Shown here piece by piece: positions 59,517 through 64,000 of a stretch of DNA of 64,000 bases. The first letter of the stretch is position 1. Each line of letters starts with the position of its first letter. This DNA is from JAHWJR01 sp035942035 (GTDB taxonomy: Bacteria > Actinomycetota > Acidimicrobiia > Acidimicrobiales > CADCSY01): contig DASZDK010000023.1 of NCBI GenBank assembly GCA_035942035.1, positions 1 through 64,000 on the forward strand, given 5' to 3'. The notes below the pieces were generated by a model, which worked only from the letters and a program-made list of their open reading frames with translations, had not been told where the DNA came from and did no database searches. Made by a program: the position numbers and the translations under genes.

Positions 59517-61288
59517 GGCAGGAAATCGCCGAGATTCGCACCGATATGGCACAGACCGTCGAGCAGCTCTCCGCACGAGTGAGCCCTCGACAGCAGTTGA
59601 CAGCGAAGGTGGACAAGGGCAAGGCGCTGGTGCACCGGGTCCGCCACGCCCCCATGATCGACTCGGTGCTCGGTGCGATGTACGCACCACTGTTCCCGCT
59701 GGTGGACAAGGTGCACCTCAACCGGCACAAGCGGCGGACCTACGACCCGAGCCACGTGCTCGTGCCCGACGGCTACACCGTCGAGGTGGTGGCCAGCGGG
59801 TTGGACGAGCCAGTCCACTGCTGCTTCGACGACGACGGCTTCGCCTACGTCACCGAGTGCGGCCACAAGATCGACTCCAAGCCCCGGGTGCTCAAGGTCG
59901 ACACCGCGACCGGCACCGTCGAGACGTTCTTCGAGCTGCCCTTTGGACGGTGGCGCAAGACCGGGGCGGTCACCGGGACCTGCTGGCACGAGGGCTCCTT
60001 CTACCTCATGAACACCGACACGCTCTCCCGGATCGGGCCGGGAGGTGAGCTCGATGACATCGTCATCGACCTCCCGGGCCGGGGCGACCACCAGAGCAAC
60101 TACCCCGTTGCCGGACCGGACGGCAAGATCTACTTCGGGCAGGGGTCGGCCACCAACACCGCGGTCGTGGGCCCTGACAACTTCGCCTACGAGTGGCTGC
60201 GCTACTTCCACGACTTCCACGACCGCCCCGGAGCCGACGTGGTGCTGAGCGGCGAGAACTACGAGTCCCCGAACGTGCTCGGCAACATCACCGAGACCGT
60301 CCGCACCGGCGCCTACGTGCCGTTCGGGACTGAGACGACACCAGGCCAGGTCGTCAGAGGCGACGTGAAGTGCAACGGGGCGGTGCTGCGCTGCAACCCC
60401 GACGGCAGCGGCCTCGAGCTGGTGGCTTGGGGGCTGCGCAACCCCTACGGGATCGCCTTTGCCTCCGACGGTCGGCTGTTCGCCACCGAGCACGGAATCG
60501 ACGAGCGCAACGCCCGCCACATCATCGGGGACCACGAGGACTTCTACGAGATCGTCGAGGGCGCGTGGTACGGGTGGCCAGACTTCGCCTCGGGAATTCG
60601 CCTCGACGATCCTTACTGGGGTGACGGCGGGCGGGGACGCGAGCCGGTACTGGCCGAACACCCGGACGCCAACCCCCCGAAGCCATTCACCACGTTCCCT
60701 CAGCACAGCGGCCCCAACGGGGTGGACTTCTGCCGCGATCCAGCGTTCGGCTTCCATGGTGACGCCTTCGTCGCCCTCTTCGGCGACGTCACACCAGTAA
60801 CCGCTCGACTCACCACCCCGTCCGGGTTCAAGATCGTCCGCGTCGACATGGAGACCAGCGAGGTAGCCGACTTCGCGGTGAACAAGATCCAGGGGCCCGC
60901 GTCCAAGCTTCCGCACCGAGGCCTCGAGCGCCCTTCCCACTGTCAGTTCGGGCCCGACGGCGCCCTCTACGTCGTCGACTTCGGGCAGATCTCCATCGCT
61001 CCCGAGAAGGGCGGCATTCGCGTCCAGCAGGGCACGGGGACACTCTGGCGAATCCGTCGCAACGAAGACCCGGCGGGGTGGCTCCCGGCGGAACCGGTCG
61101 TCGTCCCCTCCTACGCCGCCAAGGCGGTTGCTGGAGTACTCGCCGGGGTCGTCTCCTTGATGGCCCTTCGGCGTCGCCGCAAGAGCAAGGTCCGAGCTCA
61201 ACAGCAAGGACTTATGGCTCCGACTCCCCGTACGGGAGCGACTACGCCGACGGCTCCCGCACGCGTACCTCGACGGTTCCGTCGATGA
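59492..61288 (+). CDS. DUF3618 domain fused to a sugar-dehydrogenase-type propeller, tail-anchored
   Basis: This 598-aa protein is an uncommon fusion. Residues about 3-32 (EPEELRQEIAEIRTDMAQTV and EQLSARVSP) are a DUF3618 domain. After a linker comes a beta-propeller (about 75-525) with DDDGFAYVTECGHKIDSKPR, PVAGPDGKIYFGQGSATNTA, LVAWGLRNPYGIAFASDGRL, EGAWYGWPDFASGIRLD and LYVVDFGQISIAPEKGGIRV. A single helix (AVAGVLAGVVSLMAL) and a basic tail follow. GTG 59492 has AGGAGG upstream. DUF3618 normally forms a small separate protein beside Holin-X, as if here it docks a redox propeller at the membrane. The last 47 bases overlap the convergent Rieske gene. Confidence 0.85.
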   Translation: MGKEPEELRQEIAEIRTDMAQTVEQLSARVSPRQQLTAKVDKGKALVHRVRHAPMIDSVLGAMYAPLFPLVDKVHLNRHKRRTYDPSHVLVPDGYTVEVVASGLDEPVHCCFDDDGFAYVTECGHKIDSKPRVLKVDTATGTVETFFELPFGRWRKTGAVTGTCWHEGSFYLMNTDTLSRIGPGGELDDIVIDLPGRGDHQSNYPVAGPDGKIYFGQGSATNTAVVGPDNFAYEWLRYFHDFHDRPGADVVLSGENYESPNVLGNITETVRTGAYVPFGTETTPGQVVRGDVKCNGAVLRCNPDGSGLELVAWGLRNPYGIAFASDGRLFATEHGIDERNARHIIGDHEDFYEIVEGAWYGWPDFASGIRLDDPYWGDGGRGREPVLAEHPDANPPKPFTTFPQHSGPNGVDFCRDPAFGFHGDAFVALFGDVTPVTARLTTPSGFKIVRVDMETSEVADFAVNKIQGPASKLPHRGLERPSHCQFGPDGALYVVDFGQISIAPEKGGIRVQQGTGTLWRIRRNEDPAGWLPAEPVVVPSYAAKAVAGVLAGVVSLMALRRRRKSKVRAQQQGLMAPTPRTGATTPTAPARVPRRFRR

Positions 61289-62108
61289 CTCTGGTCTCAT
61301 AGGCGGGCTGCCGTGCCGACGCAGGGCCCCGCACGACCTCGCCGTCCTCCATTCGAAAGGCGCTGCGGTGCCAAGGGCAAACGACCACGGCGCCGTCCTC
61401 CAGCTCGCCTTGGTGGAGGGGACCGCCGCGATGGGTGCAGGTGTCGGCCACCGCCAGGATGCGCCCGTCCCGCCGCAGCAACAAGAGGGGGACGTTCCCG
61501 ACCTCGGCCAACGTCAGCTGCCCCTCGGGCAGCTCGGCTTCGACCACCACCGGCGTCCAGTCGCTGGGCTCCTCGTCGAACGCCGTGCGGTCGACCCCCA
61601 CGCCCATTCCGTAGGCGAGGTGGCCACCGAGAAAGCCACCGCCGGTGACGGCCGCTGCGCCGCCGAGGCCCAAAGCCACGCCAGCGGAGTGCCGCCCTCG
61701 TCGCCGGGCCAGCCAGGAGGCGGCGTAGAGGCCCAAGGCCACCGTGTTGAAGGCGGCGTGGACGGTGGCCACGCGGCGCTGGACACCGAAGGTGTCGGAG
61801 AAGTCGGTGAGCCCCGCCGCCGCTGTGGGCACCGCCCCCACCACTCCGACCCCCACCATCATCTCCGCTGCTCGACGGCTCTGCTCGCCTCCGAACAGGT
61901 CGAGGACCAAGGCGCTCGCCCACGCGCCGATGGGAACGTCGGTCAGCAACGGGTGGAGAGGGTGGCCCAGCCAGGTGCCGCTGAGGAGATCCTTCGCTGG
62001 CCCCTCCTTGATGAGGCGGCCCACCTGCCCCGCCAGCCATGTTCCCGGCCGGTCGAAGATCACGAGCTCCTCGGCTCGCTGCGATATCACCTGCAATCTG
62101 ATGGGCAT
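61242..62108 (-). CDS. DUF2231 membrane domain fused to a Rieske [2Fe-2S] domain
   Basis: Residues 1 to about 175 of this 288-aa protein form a DUF2231 membrane domain (GTWLGHPLHPLLTDVPIGAW, MMVGVGVVGAVPTAAAGLTD, RVATVHAAFNTVALGLYAAS). Residues about 185-285 form a Rieske domain with the cluster motifs CTHRGG and CPWHRS, giving two cysteines and two histidines. The histidines in HPLHPLL may bind heme or metal. It probably moves electrons at the membrane. The gene overlaps the convergent propeller gene by 47 bases. Confidence 0.92.
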   Translation of the reverse strand: MPIRLQVISQRAEELVIFDRPGTWLAGQVGRLIKEGPAKDLLSGTWLGHPLHPLLTDVPIGAWASALVLDLFGGEQSRRAAEMMVGVGVVGAVPTAAAGLTDFSDTFGVQRRVATVHAAFNTVALGLYAASWLARRRGRHSAGVALGLGGAAAVTGGGFLGGHLAYGMGVGVDRTAFDEEPSDWTPVVVEAELPEGQLTLAEVGNVPLLLLRRDGRILAVADTCTHRGGPLHQGELEDGAVVVCPWHRSAFRMEDGEVVRGPASARQPAYETRVIDGTVEVRVREPSA

Positions 62109-62152
62109 CTCTCTCCTCGGCGTCGGGTTCGTCGGCTGTTGGTCCTCAGGGA

Positions 62153-62941
62153 TTGTGGGGAGGGTGGCTGCTCGATGTCCAGCAGCTCCCGCACCTCGGA
62201 GGTCGCAATGCGCGCTGGCAGTTGGCCGAAGACGCAGTCATGTCGCTCCTGCCCAGAGGGGCACCCCAGGGCACGACGTGGTTCGGCAAGACGGGGGACA
62301 TCGTCCAGCAACCTCCGGTGTGGGCCGCTCTGGCTGGGGCCCTGGCGTGGGGCGGTGGGGACAGGGGCCGGCGGGCAGCGGTGCGGGGAACGGCCTGTTA
62401 TGGGGCCACGGCGATCGTGGGCAACATCATGATCAAGCCACTGGTGACAAGGTCTCGGCCTCCCGGGGCCGGTGAGAACCGGACGGGACCGGTCACGTCG
62501 TCGTTCCCATCCGGCCATGCGGCCAGCGATCTTGCCTTCACGCTGGCGGTGTCGCAGGAGATGCCGGCGCTGTTCATCGCTCTCGCCCCCGCCACCATGG
62601 CGGCTCACTGGTCCCTGGTCCGCAGCCGGGGCCACTACGCAAGCGACGTGTTCGCCGGCGGTGTCCTGGCGGTGGCGGTGGTGCTCCTCGCTTGGAGGAT
62701 CTGGCCACCGGGTCCTCCCACGGAGGGCGCCAACAACGACAACGACGGTCAGAAACGTCCCATGTGCGCTCGTGCGCGGCCAACCACGGAGTCAACGCCG
62801 GCGCCGCACGACGTCGACCTCGGCCGACGACGGCGACGCCCTGCAGCGGTACGTCCCCGTCGGTGGAGCCGGCTCTCCGCCGCTCCTTGTAGTGATCAAG
62901 ACGCCTGCCGAGGTGCACACGCCTCGGCCTACGCCTACTGA
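62153..62941 (+). CDS. PAP2 family phosphatase
   Basis: The three phosphatase motifs are present: KPLVTRSRPP, SSFPSGHAASD and RSRGHYASDVFAGG. Membrane segments lie at WAALAGALAWGG, LAFTLAVSQEMPALFIALAP and GVLAVAVVLLAWRIW. It may dephosphorylate a lipid such as undecaprenyl diphosphate. The start is unclear: TTG 62153 is the longest option and ATG 62240 the next. The final 90 residues are basic and unlike the domain, and may be read-through sequence before a distant stop. Confidence 0.8.
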   Translation: MWGGWLLDVQQLPHLGGRNARWQLAEDAVMSLLPRGAPQGTTWFGKTGDIVQQPPVWAALAGALAWGGGDRGRRAAVRGTACYGATAIVGNIMIKPLVTRSRPPGAGENRTGPVTSSFPSGHAASDLAFTLAVSQEMPALFIALAPATMAAHWSLVRSRGHYASDVFAGGVLAVAVVLLAWRIWPPGPPTEGANNDNDGQKRPMCARARPTTESTPAPHDVDLGRRRRRPAAVRPRRWSRLSAAPCSDQDACRGAHASAYAY

Positions 62942-63618
62942 TCGGCCGGGGAGCGAAGCGCTCGGCCAGTTGCCGGGCTCGTTGGCGCACGTCCACGAGG
63001 ATCACACCCCTGCTTGTGCCCGACCCCCTGGTAGATGCCGGCCAGAGACCGGCTGGGGAGCATGCGGACCGGCCGGCGACGCCCGAGGAGGAAGCGGAGG
63101 TAGTCGATGGCAGAGGGCCGGAGTCCCGCCACACGCAACTCGACGCCATGTTCAGCGAACAACCCGATGAGACGTGCCGGGGCCACGAACAGCTCAGGAT
63201 CGTGGATTCGCCGCGGAGGACCGCCCGGCAGCCACTCGCCCACGGTCACCAGCGCCAGGAGGGCTCGCCGGGTGGCGCTGATGGTGTCGACCACCACCAC
63301 GCCGCCGGGGCGTAGCACCCGGCTCACCTCCGCCACCGCGCCCTCGAGATCCGCCACGTGCTCGAAAACCTCCCCGGCCACGACGACATGGGCCACGCCG
63401 GCGGCCAGCGGTAGGGCGGCGGCGTCGGCCCGCACCGGCACGACGCCCCTTGCCCGGGCGACGACGAGAGCGGACTGCGTCAGGTCGACCCCCACGTGGA
63501 GATAGCCCCGCACGAACGCAGACAGGATGCCGCCGCCGCAGCCGACGTCTACCAGCACGTCTCGAGGCGACGCCGACGGAGGTACGAGCTCTGCACGGGC
63601 CCGGGCCAGCCAGTGCAA
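62935..63618 (-). CDS. UbiG-like SAM-dependent methyltransferase, start codon missing
   Basis: This protein has the SAM fold: VLVDVGCGGGILSAFVRGYL, VGVDLTQSALVVARARG, VRADAAALPLAAGVAHVVVA, GEVFEHVADLEGAVAEVSRV and LRPGGVVVVDTISATRRALL. The homology extends upstream of the first possible start (TTG 63618): the same open frame encodes QYDDLVGEWWKPDGEF (to about 63672), the usual UbiG-type N terminus. No ATG, GTG or TTG is visible in that frame back into the preceding gene. A rare start codon or a frameshift is likely. It may methylate a quinone or other hydroxylated compound. Confidence 0.75.
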   Translation of the reverse strand: MHWLARARAELVPPSASPRDVLVDVGCGGGILSAFVRGYLHVGVDLTQSALVVARARGVVPVRADAAALPLAAGVAHVVVAGEVFEHVADLEGAVAEVSRVLRPGGVVVVDTISATRRALLALVTVGEWLPGGPPRRIHDPELFVAPARLIGLFAEHGVELRVAGLRPSAIDYLRFLLGRRRPVRMLPSRSLAGIYQGVGHKQGCDPRGRAPTSPATGRALRSPADQ

Positions 63619-63749
63619 GGCCGCGAACTCCCCGTCGGGCTTCCACCACTCCCCGACGAGGTCGTCGTACTGCCCGAGGTCGTTGCGAGCTCGTCGAGGG
63701 CGCCGATCGGAGCCACCGGGGTGCTTCCTTGGAAGACGGACGGCGCGCC

Positions 63750-64000
63750 CTATGGGAGCTTCCGTCCTTCGAGTAGGTCCTTGAGGTTCTGCAGCGAGTG
63801 CTCGACCTCGCGCTCGTTGCGGCGCTCGACGTAGATCCGGTCGAGTGCTTCTCCGAGGAGGCCTCCGGGAAGGTCGTAGTCGATGTCGAACTCCACGTGG
63901 CTACCGTCTCCGCTCGGTGCCACCTCCTGGCGCAATGCCATCCTCCCACCGCCCATGGCGGTGACCTCGTAGGCCAGCGACCGAGGTGCGTCCAAGTCCA
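63750..64000 (-). CDS. SRPBCC/polyketide-cyclase-like protein, 5' partial
   Basis: The visible 83 residues (DLDAPRSLAYEVTAMGGGRM, VEFDIDYDLPGGLLGEALDR, VERRNEREVEHSLQNLKDLL) fit the C-terminal half of an SRPBCC helix-grip domain, where a long terminal helix follows the last strand. The N terminus lies beyond the right edge of the window. It precedes the methyltransferase gene on the same strand. The ligand cannot be read from this part. Confidence 0.65.
   Translation of the reverse strand, partial: DLDAPRSLAYEVTAMGGGRMALRQEVAPSGDGSHVEFDIDYDLPGGLLGEALDRIYVERRNEREVEHSLQNLKDLLEGRKLP

Overview
The window is very GC-rich, with dense, overlapping genes and many GTG starts. It carries a corrin ring pathway, TrkH/TrkA potassium uptake, Holin-X/DUF3618 proteins and an actinobacterial-style end-joining ligase/polymerase pair. 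I infer a high-GC actinobacterium, most plausibly of the class Acidimicrobiia; this comes from gene content and style, not from a marker gene.

Left end (1-5.46 kb): an accessory region. A tyrosine integrase lies directly against the 3' end of a tRNA-Ala(TGC), the usual arrangement of an integrated island. The region holds a methyltransferase fragment with a probable frameshift, a GNAT acetyltransferase, a DUF3291 gene broken by one extra base, and a MarR regulator divergent from a rhodanese with a 12-bp palindromic operator between their promoter boxes. From 5.5 to 10 kb: a DUF2254 membrane protein, a DrrAB-type ABC exporter, and a secreted protein that ends at a 15-bp perfect hairpin.

Centre (10.0-33.6 kb): an almost complete cobamide pathway in four transcription blocks. 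A cobalamin riboswitch at 10.05 kb leads cbiZ-cobU-cobS-cbiB-cobC (+). A second one at 22.1 kb leads cobI-cobM-cbiD-cobL-cbiG/cobJ-ferredoxin-cobH-cbiX-cbtB-cbtA (-). These two operons converge at 13.87 kb. A divergent pair starts near 25.4 kb with no visible riboswitch: cobO-cobB-87-aa unknown (-) and cobQ-cobN-chlID-cobT (+). Both an early (CbiX) and a late (CobN/ChlID) cobalt-inserting system are present. No precorrin-6A reductase (CobK/CbiJ), SUMT or BluB is visible here.

From 33.6 to 43 kb: housekeeping and repair genes (cupin, YihY, M42-type peptidase, Fpg-type glycosylase, YqgE, ATP-dependent DNA ligase facing an LigD-type polymerase, an NAD(P)-binding protein), a structured, tRNA-like leader before a 46-aa protein, a ferritin-like protein and YceI. 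From 43 to 52.7 kb: ion transport (RCK potassium channel; TrkA with two different TrkH proteins), a large secreted FG-GAP repeat protein, and a degenerate RsbW-like protein.

Right end (52.8-64 kb): a compact candidate polyketide cluster (FAD monooxygenase, acyl-CoA dehydrogenase, type III polyketide synthase), then envelope and redox genes: DedA/VTT-like protein, two sugar-dehydrogenase-type beta-propellers around a Holin-X protein (the second propeller fused to DUF3618 and tail-anchored), a DUF2231-Rieske protein, a PAP2 phosphatase, a UbiG-like methyltransferase without an obvious start codon, and an edge-truncated SRPBCC protein.
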